Below, in pieces: positions 32,705 to 42,197 of a DNA stretch of 64,000 bases; position 1 is the first letter of the stretch, and each line of letters opens with the position of its first letter. The notes below the pieces were generated by a model, which ran no database searches, was not told the origin of the DNA, and saw nothing but the letters and a program-made list of their open reading frames with translations. The DNA is from Gemmatimonadota bacterium (GTDB lineage Bacteria > Gemmatimonadota > Gemmatimonadetes > Palauibacterales > Palauibacteraceae). The position numbers were made by a program, and so were the translations under genes. The DNA lies in NCBI GenBank assembly GCA_022825725.1, contig JAJDWE010000061.1:1-64000 (forward strand), written 5' to 3'.

Positions 32705-34054
32705 ATGGGCCGTCCGCCCGACATCCCTTCGCGATACGTCGTTCGTGAACGCCCGCAGCCGGAGGCGGGCGGCCTCGGACCGCGCGAGTACTGGCCCCGG
32801 TTGGCGGACCGCGAACTCCTGCAACGTCTCGCCCGGTCGGGAGCCGTCTTGATCGAGGGTCCCCGGGCCTGCGGCAAGACGGCTGCAGCGCGGCGCATCG
32901 CAGCGAGCCGCGTGATGCTGGACAGGGACGCCTCCGCCCGGCGAGCCGCCGCCGTCGACCCCGGGTTTCTGCTTCACGGCGAAACGCCGCGTCTGATCGA
33001 TGAATGGCAGCTCGTGCCGGAGATATGGAACCACGTGCGTCACGCCGTAGATGATCGGGCGGGACGAGGTCACTTCATTCTCACCGGTTCCGCCGTTCCA
33101 CCCGACGACATCACCCGTCACACGGGCGCGGGACGGATCGGCCGGCTGCGTCTGCGCCCAATGTCGCTCTTCGAACTGCGGCGCTCCACCGGAGCCGTGT
33201 CCCTCGGGAAGCTCTTGGCGGGGAACCCCGTCTCCGGTTCCGCGGCGGAGTTGACGGTGACCGAACTCGCCGAGCTGACATGCGCCGGCGGGTGGCCGGG
33301 GCATTTGGCCTCGGCACCCGGGGAGTCGCCGCTCTCACCCGAGGACGCGATGGCCGAGAATCGCGACTACCTGGGGGAGGTCTGCCGCACCGACGTTCGC
33401 CGGGTCGACGGGTCGGAAAGAGACCCGGGAAGGGTCGGGCGGTTTCTGCAGTCCCTGGGGAGGAACGTCGCCACCTGCGCGAGTCTGGCGACCCTGGCTC
33501 GGGACTCGGCCGGCGCGGATCATGCGCTCTCCCACCACACCGCCGCCGCCTATCTTGCGGCCCTCACGCGCCTGATGGTGGTGGAGGACCAGCCTCCGTG
33601 GGCTCCGCATCTGCGGTCGCGGTCGCGACTCAGGGTCGCGCCCAAACGGCACTTCGCCGACCCTTCGCTCGCCGTGGCGGCCTTGAGCGCCACTCCCGAA
33701 CACCTGCTTCATGACTTCGAGTGGTTCGGCATGCTGTTCGAGTCCCTGGTGGTGCGGGACCTCCGCGTGTATGCGCAGGTGTCGGGGGCCAGCGTCCATC
33801 ACTACCGCGACAACACCGGACTGGAGGTCGACGCGGTGGTCGATGCCGGGCCGGGCCGGTGGGCCGCGTTCGAGATCAAGCTCGGCGCGAGTCGCACGGA
33901 CGAGGGTGCTCGGACCCTGCTCAAGTTCGCATCCCGCGTCGACAGGGAACGGTGCGGCGAGCCCGCAGCCCTCGCGGTGATCGTCGGTAGCGGATACGCG
34001 TACACGCGGGCCGACGGAATAGGGGTCATCCCCATAGGAGCGCTGGGCGCGTAG
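32705..34054 (+). CDS. DUF4143-type AAA ATPase
   Basis: 449 residues from ATG 32705, which has GGAGG 8 nt upstream (an in-frame ATG at 32690 has a poorer site). Walker A is GPRACGKT (residues 52-59), Walker B-like RLIDEWQLVP follows, and sensor 1 is FILTGSAVP. The C-terminal domain (about 340-440: FGMLFESLVVRDLRVY, then VDAVVDAG and FEIKLGA) is DUF4143, a restriction-endonuclease-like fold; the D...ExK residues appear kept (LEVDAVVDAG, AFEIKLG). These ATPases are common, often horizontally moved and of unknown function. It stands alone apart from the upstream iterons. Confidence 0.88.
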   Translation: MGRPPDIPSRYVVRERPQPEAGGLGPREYWPRLADRELLQRLARSGAVLIEGPRACGKTAAARRIAASRVMLDRDASARRAAAVDPGFLLHGETPRLIDEWQLVPEIWNHVRHAVDDRAGRGHFILTGSAVPPDDITRHTGAGRIGRLRLRPMSLFELRRSTGAVSLGKLLAGNPVSGSAAELTVTELAELTCAGGWPGHLASAPGESPLSPEDAMAENRDYLGEVCRTDVRRVDGSERDPGRVGRFLQSLGRNVATCASLATLARDSAGADHALSHHTAAAYLAALTRLMVVEDQPPWAPHLRSRSRLRVAPKRHFADPSLAVAALSATPEHLLHDFEWFGMLFESLVVRDLRVYAQVSGASVHHYRDNTGLEVDAVVDAGPGRWAAFEIKLGASRTDEGARTLLKFASRVDRERCGEPAALAVIVGSGYAYTRADGIGVIPIGALGA

Positions 34055-34070
34055 GCGGGGGGAGCCCCGT

Positions 34071-35249
34071 TCAGCGGGTCTCGATGAAGAGGTCGGCGAT
34101 CTCGTAGATCACGTCTCCGAATACGAGCGCGCCGCCCTGCGGATAGCCGATGTCGGCGATGTTGGCGGCGACCGCGACCGCCACCCCGTCGTCCGGGTAG
34201 ATCAGGAGCAGCGCGTTGCCGCCGATCGCGCCGCCCGCGTGTCCGACGGCGCGGCGCCCGCCCACCCGCGGCGGCGGCATGAGACGCCAGCCGATCCCCA
34301 CCCCGATCTCCTCGCCCGTGACCGTGCGCTGGGAGGTCCACATCAACTCCAGCGTCTCCCGGCTGAACAGACCTGGTTCGAGGTGGGCGTGCGCGAAGCG
34401 GAGCAGGTCCTCCGTCGTGGAGAGGAAGCCGCCCCCGGCCCACTTGTGGGAGTTGTCGATGTAGCGCGCGTTGATGAGGCGGCCGTCCGGGGCGCGGTCG
34501 TAGGGGCGTGCGCGGTTCACGACCAGACTGTCGGTGTGGTCTCCGCCCGTGTGGAGCATGCCGAGGGGCCGGAAGACTTCCTCGTCCAGGTACTGCAGAA
34601 ACCTGCGTCCCGAGGCCCCCGCGATCACCGCGCTCAGGAGATTGAAGCCGTAACTCGAATACGACCACTCGGTTCCGGGCGTCGCCACGAGAGGGTCGTC
34701 CCGGAAGATCTCGAGCGCCTCGAAGACCGTCTCGTAGCGCCGCGTGAGGTAGTACTCCGCCTCGATGTCCACGTAGTGCCGGATCCCTCCCAGGTGTCCG
34801 GCGAGAAGCCGCGCGGTGATTTCGCCTTCGGGTTTACGGGGGAAGGAGGGGACGTACTCCTGAACGGGCGCGTCCAGGTCGAGTTCTCCACGCTGATGGA
34901 GGAGCGCGACCCCTGCCGCGGTCAGGATCTTCGAGACGCTGCCGATCCGATAACGGGTCAGCGGCGTGGCCGGACTCCGGAGCTCGAGGTCTGCATAGCC
35001 CATCCCGTCGGACCACACGACGCGGCGGTCCACCGACACCGAGATGGAGAGACCGGGGATGGACATCTCCCGCCGCAGCGAGTCGAGTTTCCCGCGGGAC
35101 GTCGCGATGACGTCGGCCCACCGGCCCTGGTCCGTGCGGGCGAGCGGCAACTCCTGCGCCGCGATGTCGACCACGGTCGCGTGGGCCAGCACGGCGGCCG
35201 CACCGAGTGCCAGTCCGGTGTACCGCCCTCTCAACGATCTTCCGTCCAT
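34071..35249 (-). CDS. exported serine hydrolase (beta-lactamase class C / LACTB-like)
   Basis: 392 residues with an N-terminal hydrophobic segment (LGAAAVLAHATVVDIAAQ). The nucleophile is in SVSK (RIGSVSKILTAAG), the second motif is YSSYG (Y-x-N-like, with Ser for Asn) and the third is HAGG. The stretch GELDLDAPVQEYVPSFPRK, followed by LLAGHLGGIRHY, resembles mitochondrial LACTB and its bacterial relatives, which are peptidases or esterases rather than drug-resistance enzymes. It probably cleaves a small peptide or ester in the periplasm. The next gene on the same strand, upstream, encodes a secreted beta-propeller 27 bp away. Confidence 0.88.
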   Translation of the reverse strand: MDGRSLRGRYTGLALGAAAVLAHATVVDIAAQELPLARTDQGRWADVIATSRGKLDSLRREMSIPGLSISVSVDRRVVWSDGMGYADLELRSPATPLTRYRIGSVSKILTAAGVALLHQRGELDLDAPVQEYVPSFPRKPEGEITARLLAGHLGGIRHYVDIEAEYYLTRRYETVFEALEIFRDDPLVATPGTEWSYSSYGFNLLSAVIAGASGRRFLQYLDEEVFRPLGMLHTGGDHTDSLVVNRARPYDRAPDGRLINARYIDNSHKWAGGGFLSTTEDLLRFAHAHLEPGLFSRETLELMWTSQRTVTGEEIGVGIGWRLMPPPRVGGRRAVGHAGGAIGGNALLLIYPDDGVAVAVAANIADIGYPQGGALVFGDVIYEIADLFIETR

Positions 35250-35276
35250 GCCGTCCGCCCGAGCAGGACGAAGTCG

Positions 35277-36521
35277 TCAGTTGGCCGTGCGCGGGAGACG
35301 CCTCACGACGACGGTCTCCACATCCAACTCGTCCCGCTCGATGAAGGCCGCGAGTCCGCCGGGGCCGAACGCGTCGGGAAGCTGCGTGGCTCCGGTGCGG
35401 TAGCTGCCGATGTAGCGTCCGTCCGGCGCGAGGATGTCAATGGGGCCGTCGCTGACGGGCTCGTCGCCGCGCCGCAGGACCCAGATCCTGCCGCCCCAGG
35501 TCGTGCGGAGCCTTCGGATAACGGGAACCTCCCCGAAGAACTCGAGCGTCTCGATCCGCTCACGCGCGCGGTCGCCACCCCCGCCTCCCGTCACGCTCAC
35601 GCCGCCCGGCGTCCGGATGACCGAACCCTGTCCAGCTTCCTGCAGGCGGCGATTCCTCTCCGCCCTTTCCATTCGTTCGGTCACCGGCTCGGGCGGGAGC
35701 GGCCGGGTGAGGATCCGCGAGATACCGGACTCAAAGCTTGCGACGTTGATCTCGTAGGCGGAGGAGTCCGAATACGCGAACCCCCCGCCGGGGAGTACGT
35801 CCACCTCGAGTTCCGGCTCGAAGGCGAGGCGCCGGTTCTCGTCCCCGCGTGGCGGCTCCCACGCCTGGGCGATCGTCTCCCGCGCCAACTCCTCGCCCGC
35901 GAAACTCCATCGCTGGACCAGGCGCGCCGGCGGTCCGATGTTGCCGGGCCGCCCCCCCGAGAAAAAGAACCCGGCCAGCTGCGAGCCTACGACAACAGAC
36001 TCGCCATCGCGCTCCGGGAACATCCACGGAACGCGGTGCCCTCCTTCGCCGTCCATGTGGACCTGGCGCACATACTCACCGCGCGTGTCGAAGATCTGAT
36101 AGGCCTGATGTCCAAGGTTGGCTACCACGACCTGACCATCGGAGATGACCGCCATCGCCGTGGGGGTTCTGAACTCCCCCGGTCCTTCGCCGAGGCGACC
36201 GAACTCGCGAAGCAACCCTCCGTCAGGCGCCACCACGAAGATGCGTCCAGCGAGAGAATCGAGCACGTAGAGATTCCCGGCCGCGTCGAAGGCCACTTGG
36301 CGAATGGTGCCGAACTCCTGCCACGCCTCGCCGACTGCGGCCCCGACCCGATACACCTCCTCGAAGTCGGCCTCCAGCCAGCGGTCCTCGCCCGGAAGCT
36401 CGATGACGTCCTGAGCGAAGACCGCTCCCGGCATCGCCGAGATTGCCGCGGCCGTCAGCAGCGCCGCAGCCAGCTTCGCCCGCACCGCGTCGGCCCGCGT
36501 CGGGCGCTCGGGTGTCAGCAC
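35277..36521 (-). CDS. exported 6-bladed beta-propeller protein
   Basis: A 414-residue protein: signal peptide ([19 protein letters not shown], cut about residue 37), then repeated blade motifs of the NHL/6-bladed-propeller type ([19 protein letters not shown], then [19 protein letters not shown], and [16 protein letters not shown]). GEGPGEF is typical of the family called 6-bladed beta-propeller (DUF4934-like) in Bacteroidota and Gemmatimonadota. GTG 36521 overlaps the SRPBCC gene stop. Binding partner or ligand unknown. It is probably co-transcribed with the SRPBCC protein upstream and serine hydrolase downstream. Confidence 0.82.
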   Translation of the reverse strand: MLTPERPTRADAVRAKLAAALLTAAAISAMPGAVFAQDVIELPGEDRWLEADFEEVYRVGAAVGEAWQEFGTIRQVAFDAAGNLYVLDSLAGRIFVVAPDGGLLREFGRLGEGPGEFRTPTAMAVISDGQVVVANLGHQAYQIFDTRGEYVRQVHMDGEGGHRVPWMFPERDGESVVVGSQLAGFFFSGGRPGNIGPPARLVQRWSFAGEELARETIAQAWEPPRGDENRRLAFEPELEVDVLPGGGFAYSDSSAYEINVASFESGISRILTRPLPPEPVTERMERAERNRRLQEAGQGSVIRTPGGVSVTGGGGGDRARERIETLEFFGEVPVIRRLRTTWGGRIWVLRRGDEPVSDGPIDILAPDGRYIGSYRTGATQLPDAFGPGGLAAFIERDELDVETVVVRRLPRTAN

Positions 36522-36967
36522 GGCTCTGCCGCCTCGGCGTACGCCTTCACGGCGTCGAGATCCGCGGCAATCGCCTTGGCCACCACGCTCTTCATGAGCG
36601 GCGTGACGAGTCTGGCGAGGAGCTTGTGGGGTCTCGCCTCCATCACCATGGCCAGCCGCGTCCCGCGGCCACTCGGGCCGGGCTCGACGGTGAAGGTCGT
36701 GTCCCAGATCGTGCCGCCCGCGTCGGAGACGAAGCGAACACGTTCGTCCAGCACGTATTCGGTCACCTCCAACTCCGTGGTCGCTTTTCTGCTCCCCATG
36801 AGACGCGTCTCCCGGAAGCGGGCGCCCACGCCCGTCCTCGCGTCCGACAGGAACTCCACGTGCTCGATGTGCGGCACGGCCTTCGAGAAGTTGGAGATGT
36901 CCGCGACGGTCGAGAACACGACTCCGACCGGAGCGTCGACGGTACGGCTGATTTCGGTGCGCGTCAT
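36515..36967 (-). CDS. SRPBCC family protein
   Basis: A 150-residue START/Bet v1-like protein. [20 protein letters not shown] is the standard first strand and helix of polyketide-cyclase/SRPBCC proteins, and the C-terminal helix ([20 protein letters not shown]) is typical. Such proteins bind hydrophobic ligands in a cavity, and this chain alone does not tell which. ATG 36967 opens the family N-terminus. The stop overlaps the beta-propeller gene by 7 bp, indicating translational coupling. A 131-bp divergent spacer separates it from the DUF2461 gene. Confidence 0.82.
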   Translation of the reverse strand: MTRTEISRTVDAPVGVVFSTVADISNFSKAVPHIEHVEFLSDARTGVGARFRETRLMGSRKATTELEVTEYVLDERVRFVSDAGGTIWDTTFTVEPGPSGRGTRLAMVMEARPHKLLARLVTPLMKSVVAKAIAADLDAVKAYAEAAEPC

Positions 36968-37098
36968 GGCGGGCGGCTCTCCGGTCGCTGGCCTGTATGG
37001 TCGATGAGGGGTCCCCGTGCTTGCCCCCTCAGGGCCGACGCCGTAGCTATCGGCCCCGCTCATCATACCCGTCTCCCCAGCCGACGAGCCACCTTCCG

Positions 37099-37782
37099 AT
37101 GACCGCCTACTTCACGCCGCGCACCTTCAGCTTCCTGAGCGAGTTGGCCGCCAACAACGACCGCGAGTGGTTTCTCGCCAACAAGTCGCGGTACGAGGGG
37201 GACGTCAAAGAGCCGGCGCTCCGTTTCATCACCGATTTCTCCGCACCGCTCGAGGACATCAGCCCCCACTTTCGCGCCGACCCGAGGGCGAACGGCGGCT
37301 CGCTCTTCAGGATCTACCGCGACACCCGCTTCTCCCGGGACAAGAGCCCGTACAAGACTCACACCGGCATCCAGTTCCGGCACGAGGCGGGCAAGGACGC
37401 CCATGCTCCCGGCTTCTACCTGCACATCCAGCCGGGGCATTGCTTCGTGGGTTGCGGATCCTGGCGACCCGCCGGGCCGGCGCTCCGGAAGATCCGCGAG
37501 TCCATCGACGAGGACCCGCAGGCCTGGAAGCGAGCGTCGCGCGACGCCGATTTTCGCGGGACCTTCGAGCTATCGGGCGACTCGCTCGTCCGGGCCCCGC
37601 AGGGCTTCAGCGTAGACCATCCGCTGATCGAGGACCTGCGGCGCAAAGACTTCATCGCGGTCGTGCAACTCCGCGAAGCTGACGTGATGACGGACGACTT
37701 CCTGGACACCTTCACCGCCCTGTGCCGCACGGCCGCGCCCTTCCAGCGCTGGCTCTGCCAAGCGACCGGCGTGTCTTACTGA
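37099..37782 (+). CDS. DUF2461 family protein
   Basis: 227 residues. The order FTPRTFSFLSELAANNDREW, then FRIYRDTRFSRDKSPYKTH, then GFYLHIQPGHCFVGCGSWRP is diagnostic of DUF2461 (TIGR02453). No activity is known for the family to my knowledge. It has no signal peptide or membrane segment, so it is cytosolic. ATG 37099 is the start that matches the conserved N-terminus; the reading upstream is rich in Pro, Ser and Arg. It converges with the cusA gene. Confidence 0.9.
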   Translation: MTAYFTPRTFSFLSELAANNDREWFLANKSRYEGDVKEPALRFITDFSAPLEDISPHFRADPRANGGSLFRIYRDTRFSRDKSPYKTHTGIQFRHEAGKDAHAPGFYLHIQPGHCFVGCGSWRPAGPALRKIRESIDEDPQAWKRASRDADFRGTFELSGDSLVRAPQGFSVDHPLIEDLRRKDFIAVVQLREADVMTDDFLDTFTALCRTAAPFQRWLCQATGVSY

Positions 37783-37807
37783 GGGCGCTGGCCCGCGCAC
37801 ACCCGCG

Positions 37808-40800
37808 TCACCCGGTCCGGAGCTGCCACCGGCGCCACAGCAGGTAGATGGCGGGGATCACGAGCAGCGTCAGCACCGTGGCCGAGATCATCCCGCCGAC
37901 CATCGGCGATGCGATCCGCTTCATGACGTCCGCCCCTGTCCCGGCACTCCACATGATCGGAATCAGCGCCGCCGTGATCGCGGTGACCGTCATCACCACC
38001 GGGCGCAGGCGCTCCAGCGCCCCCTCCCTTACGGCCACGGCCACGTCAGCCGGACTCCGCAGCCGCCCCTCGCGCCGGTGACGGTGGAACGCCTCGTCCA
38101 GGTAGATGAGCATCACGACCCCTGTCTCCGCCGCGACGCCGGCGAGGGCGACGAACCCGACCCAGACCGCCACGCTCGTGTGATACCCCAACAGCCACAG
38201 GAACCAGATGCCGCCCACGAGGGAGAAGGGCAGCGTGAGCATGACGATCAGCGACTCGCCGATCCCCCGGAAGTTGAGGTAGAGGAGGAGGAAGATGATT
38301 CCCAGCGTGATCGGAACGACGATGCCGAGCCGCTCCCGGACACGTTCCATGAACTCGTACTGTCCGCTCCAGGTCAGCGAATACCCGCTCGGGAGGTCCA
38401 GTTGCGCCGCCACGATCCGGCGTGCGTCCTCCACGTAGCTCCCGATGTCCCGGCCTTCGATGTCGATGAAGACGGTCGTCACCGGGAAGGCGTTTTCCGT
38501 CTTGACTGCCATCGGCCCCCGGACGGCCTCGACGCCCGCCACCTGGCCGAGCGGGATCTGCGGCCCGTTCGGCGCCGCGACGAGCACCTCGCGCAGGTTC
38601 TGCAGGTCGTCCCGCAGCTCGCGGGGGTACCGGACGTTGACCGCGTACCGCTCGCGCCCCTCGACCGTCATCGTCGCGTCCATCCCGCCGACCGTCGCCA
38701 TGATCGCGCCGTGGACATCGCCGACGTTGAGCCCGTAGCGGGCCGCCTCCGGCCGGTCCACATCGATGTCCACGTAGTATCCCGACACGCCCCGCTCGGC
38801 GAACGCGCTCCGTGTCCCCGGGATATTGCGCACGATCCGTTCCGCCTCCTCGCCCAGCGCCTGGAGCGTGTCGAGATCCGGCCCGAAGATCTTGATCCCC
38901 ACGGCGGTCCGGACGCCCGTGGCGAGCATGTCGATGCGCCCCTTGATGGGCATCGTCCAGGCATTCGTCACCCCGGGAAGGGCTACGGCCCGGTCCATCT
39001 CCGCCAGCAGGCCGGCCTGCGTCAGGCCGGGACGCCATTCTTCGCGGGGCCTGAGCGTGATCGTGGTCTCGAACATGTCGAGCGGCGCCGGGTCGGTCGC
39101 CGTTTCCGCACGCCCCGCTTTCCCCAACACCGTCTCCACTTCGGGGAAGGAAGCGAGGACGCTGTCCTGATACCGCATGATTTCGCGGGCCTGGGCGATC
39201 GAGGCGCCCGGAACCGTGGTCGGCATGAAGAGGATCGACCCCTCCTGAAGCGGCGGCATGAACTCGCTCCCGAGCCGCTGCCACGGGAACACCGTCGCCG
39301 CCAGCATCACCACGGCGGCCGAAACGACAATCCACGGGCGCCGCAGCGCGAAGTCGATGAAGGGTCTGTAGACGAACCGAAGCATGCGATTCACGGGATT
39401 CGCCCGTTCCGGACGGATGCGCCCACGCACGAGATACCCCATGAGGACGGGCACGACCGTGATCGCAAGGAACGCGGCCCCCGCCATGGCGAATGTCTTC
39501 GTGAACGCGAGCGGCTTGAACAGGCGTCCTTCCTGCTGTTCGAGCGCGAACACCGGCAGGAAGCTGAAGGTGATGATGAGAAGGGAGAAGAAGAGCGGCG
39601 GGCCGACCTGCTTTGCGCTCTCGAGCACGACGTCCCAGCGCGAGGTGTCCGGCTCCGCCCGCTCGAGATGTTTGTGCATGTTCTCGATCATGACGATGGC
39701 GGCGTCGACCATGGCGCCGATCGCGATCGCGATGCCGCCCAGGCTCATGATGTCGGCGTTCACACCGATCCAGCGCATGACGATGAAGGAGATGAGAATC
39801 CCGAGCGGGAGCGTGACGACCGCTACGAGCGCCGAGCGAAAATGGAGCAGGAAAAGGAGCGCCACCGCCGCCACGATGAGCGACTCCTCGACGAGTTTCT
39901 CGCGCAGCGTCTCGATCGCACGGTGGATCAGGTCGCTGCGGTCGTACGCGGGCCGCAGTCGGGTGCCGGCGGGAAGGCCATCGTTGATCTCGTCCAGCCG
40001 CACCTTGACCCGTTCGATCGTCTCCAGCGCATCGGACCCGAAGCGCATCACGACGATCCCGGCGACGACCTCGCCCCGCCCGTCCAGGTCCGCCACCCCG
40101 CGACGCGGCGCGGGCCCGACCTGTACCGTCGCGACATCCGCCACCCGGATCGGCGTCCCGTTCGGCGTCGCGCCCACCGCCACGTTTTCGATGTCGACGG
40201 TGCCCCGCAGGTAGCCGAGGCCGCGGATCATGTACTCGCGCCCACCCATCTCCAGGACGCGCGCGCCGATGTCGATATTGTGCGAGCCGATCGCCCTCGA
40301 CACCTCGGTCACAGGGATGTCGAAGGCCCGCAGCCGCTCCGGATCCACTTCGACCTGGTACTGCTTCACGAACCCGCCGAGGCTCGCCACCTCGGAGACG
40401 CCCGGCACCGCCGTCAGCTGGTACCTGATGTACCAGTCCTGAAGCGTCCGCAGCTCAGCGAGGTCCAGGCTGTCGGATTCGAGCGTGTACTCGTAGACCC
40501 ACCCCACCCCCGTCGCGTCCGGTCCCAGCGCGGGTTCCACCTCCGGAGGAAGCTGCCGCCGGATGCCGTTCAGGTACTCGAGGACGCGGGAGCGGGCCCA
40601 GTAGATGTCGGTCCCGTCCTCGAAGACCACGTAGACGAGGCTGAGTCCGAAGAAGGAGAAGGCCCGCACCACGCGGGCGCCCGGCACCTTGAGCATCTCC
40701 GACGCGATCGGGTAGGTGACCTGGTCCTCCACGATCTGAGGCGCCTGTTCCCGAAAGTCGGTCTGTACGATCACCTGCACGTCCGACAGGTCCGGGATGG

Positions 40801-40912
40801 CGTCGAGCGGGGTCGTGCGCAGTGCCCACAACCCGGCGCCGACGATCGCGACCGCCGCCAGAAGCACGAGAAGGCGGTTGTGGACGGACCACTCGATGAC
40901 GCGGCTAATCAT
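37808..40912 (-). CDS. cusA: Cus-type copper/silver efflux RND pump
   Basis: About 1034 residues with 12 transmembrane segments and two periplasmic loops, the heavy-metal efflux RND layout. All three substrate methionines of CusA are recognisable in context: SILFMPTTVPG, PAPLDMFETTI and GRIDMLATGV, supporting Cu(I)/Ag(I) as substrate. The proton-relay helix reads GAMVDAAIVMIENMHKH. It drives metal from periplasm to outside with the adaptor and TolC-like proteins encoded just upstream. ATG 40912 was chosen over 40930; it overlaps the adaptor gene by 8 bp. Confidence 0.93.
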   Translation of the reverse strand: MISRVIEWSVHNRLLVLLAAVAIVGAGLWALRTTPLDAIPDLSDVQVIVQTDFREQAPQIVEDQVTYPIASEMLKVPGARVVRAFSFFGLSLVYVVFEDGTDIYWARSRVLEYLNGIRRQLPPEVEPALGPDATGVGWVYEYTLESDSLDLAELRTLQDWYIRYQLTAVPGVSEVASLGGFVKQYQVEVDPERLRAFDIPVTEVSRAIGSHNIDIGARVLEMGGREYMIRGLGYLRGTVDIENVAVGATPNGTPIRVADVATVQVGPAPRRGVADLDGRGEVVAGIVVMRFGSDALETIERVKVRLDEINDGLPAGTRLRPAYDRSDLIHRAIETLREKLVEESLIVAAVALLFLLHFRSALVAVVTLPLGILISFIVMRWIGVNADIMSLGGIAIAIGAMVDAAIVMIENMHKHLERAEPDTSRWDVVLESAKQVGPPLFFSLLIITFSFLPVFALEQQEGRLFKPLAFTKTFAMAGAAFLAITVVPVLMGYLVRGRIRPERANPVNRMLRFVYRPFIDFALRRPWIVVSAAVVMLAATVFPWQRLGSEFMPPLQEGSILFMPTTVPGASIAQAREIMRYQDSVLASFPEVETVLGKAGRAETATDPAPLDMFETTITLRPREEWRPGLTQAGLLAEMDRAVALPGVTNAWTMPIKGRIDMLATGVRTAVGIKIFGPDLDTLQALGEEAERIVRNIPGTRSAFAERGVSGYYVDIDVDRPEAARYGLNVGDVHGAIMATVGGMDATMTVEGRERYAVNVRYPRELRDDLQNLREVLVAAPNGPQIPLGQVAGVEAVRGPMAVKTENAFPVTTVFIDIEGRDIGSYVEDARRIVAAQLDLPSGYSLTWSGQYEFMERVRERLGIVVPITLGIIFLLLYLNFRGIGESLIVMLTLPFSLVGGIWFLWLLGYHTSVAVWVGFVALAGVAAETGVVMLIYLDEAFHRHRREGRLRSPADVAVAVREGALERLRPVVMTVTAITAALIPIMWSAGTGADVMKRIASPMVGGMISATVLTLLVIPAIYLLWRRWQLRTG

Positions 40913-42197
40913 CGTGACCCCGATGAGCATCCGTCCCGGCGGTGTCCTGCCCGACCGTGTCCGGGGCGGTGGCGGGCGCGATGATCTCTCCGTGACCCGC
41001 GTGCTGCATGCCGGGCATCCCCCCTCCCGTCGCCCCGAGACGCGATTCCGCGTCGATCAGGAAGTTTGCGGAGGCGACGATGGTTTCTCCCTCCAGCAAT
41101 CCGCTCAGGATCTGGACCCGGTCTCCCGCCCGAGCGCCGAGCACGACTTCATGCGGATCGAGCAGGCCCTCCTCGTCCCGGACAAAGACCAGGTTGCGCT
41201 CGCCCGTTACGACGACCGCTTCCGTGGGTACGGCGATGTCGTCCCGGATCGCGGTGACCTCGAAGAACACCGTGGCGAACATGCCCGGCTTGAAGCGAAG
41301 GCTCGGGTTCGGGACGGAAACCCGCACCCTGTTCGTGCGGCTCGATATTTCCACCGTGGGATGAACGAAGCTCACGTTCCCCATCACGTGTTCGCCCGGA
41401 TAGGCCGTGACCTCGATGTGTGCCTGCGAGCCTACTCCGACGAACTGGAGGTCCCGCTCGAAGACCTCTCCTTCGACCCACACGGTCGAGAGGTCGGCGA
41501 GGCGGTAGAGCCGCATGCCGGACGTCACCCGCTGTCCCTCGACGACATCCTTCTCGAGCACGATCCCGCTTACGGGAGCGACGAGCTGCATCGTCTTCGT
41601 CACCTCGCCGGTCTCCTCGATCCGCTCGATCTGCTCGTCGGTGATGTCCCAGTAGCCGAGTCGGCGGCGGCTGGCCTCGAGCATGGACTGCGCGCTCGAC
41701 CACGCCTCGGAGACCTCGGGGTCGACTTCGGCCGCGAGGCGGCGCGCCGTGAGGAGTTCCTCCTGAGCGGCCACGAGCGCGGGGCTGTAGATCGTGAGCA
41801 GCGGCTGTCCACGTTGCACCGCCTCGCCCGTCGTCGCGACGAACAGTTCCTCGACGAATCCGTCGATCTTGGGTGTGATGTCCGCGATGCTGCGCTCGGG
41901 CGCGTCGATCCGGCCGACGGTGCGGATCTCGCGCGAGACGGTCATGCGTTCGGCCGTGGTATAGGTGACCCCGAGCGCCCGTTCCTGTTCGGAGGTGAGC
42001 TGGACCCGGCCTCGCCCGCCGGGGGGCATCGTATCGATCTCCGGCGGCGCGGCCACGGGCATCGCATGGTCGGCGTGGTTCATTTCCATCCCCGCATCAC
42101 GCGCCGGCTCGGGAGCTGGATCACACGCCGAGAGGGGCACGAGCGCCGATGCGAGGACGGAACGGAAGAAAGGGGTGAATCTGTCGGATCTCATCAT
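40905..42197 (-). CDS. cusB: Cus-type periplasmic adaptor lipoprotein
   Basis: A 430-residue membrane-fusion protein. The signal ends in lipobox PLSAC. The mature protein starts with a Met/His-rich metal-binding stretch (MEMNHADHAMP) and ends with another (GMPGMQHAGHG, then HRGHDD), as expected for copper adaptors. In between are the barrel-sandwich and beta-barrel parts (GFVEELFVATTGEAVQRGQP, then MQLVAPVSGIVLEKDVVEGQ). It connects the CusA-like pump to the outer-membrane channel and hands over metal. It overlaps both neighbours by 4-8 bp. Confidence 0.92.
   Translation of the reverse strand: MMRSDRFTPFFRSVLASALVPLSACDPAPEPARDAGMEMNHADHAMPVAAPPEIDTMPPGGRGRVQLTSEQERALGVTYTTAERMTVSREIRTVGRIDAPERSIADITPKIDGFVEELFVATTGEAVQRGQPLLTIYSPALVAAQEELLTARRLAAEVDPEVSEAWSSAQSMLEASRRRLGYWDITDEQIERIEETGEVTKTMQLVAPVSGIVLEKDVVEGQRVTSGMRLYRLADLSTVWVEGEVFERDLQFVGVGSQAHIEVTAYPGEHVMGNVSFVHPTVEISSRTNRVRVSVPNPSLRFKPGMFATVFFEVTAIRDDIAVPTEAVVVTGERNLVFVRDEEGLLDPHEVVLGARAGDRVQILSGLLEGETIVASANFLIDAESRLGATGGGMPGMQHAGHGEIIAPATAPDTVGQDTAGTDAHRGHDD

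Noticed and set aside
34071-35249. Antibiotic-resistance beta-lactamase
   Set aside because: The SxxK site is shared, but the flanking sequence resembles LACTB-type peptidases and the YxN motif is not standard.
38078-40984. Plus-strand frame of 968 codons opposite the copper pump gene
   Set aside because: Low-complexity Asp/Arg/His composition, no start context, and the opposite strand is a definite CusA homologue.
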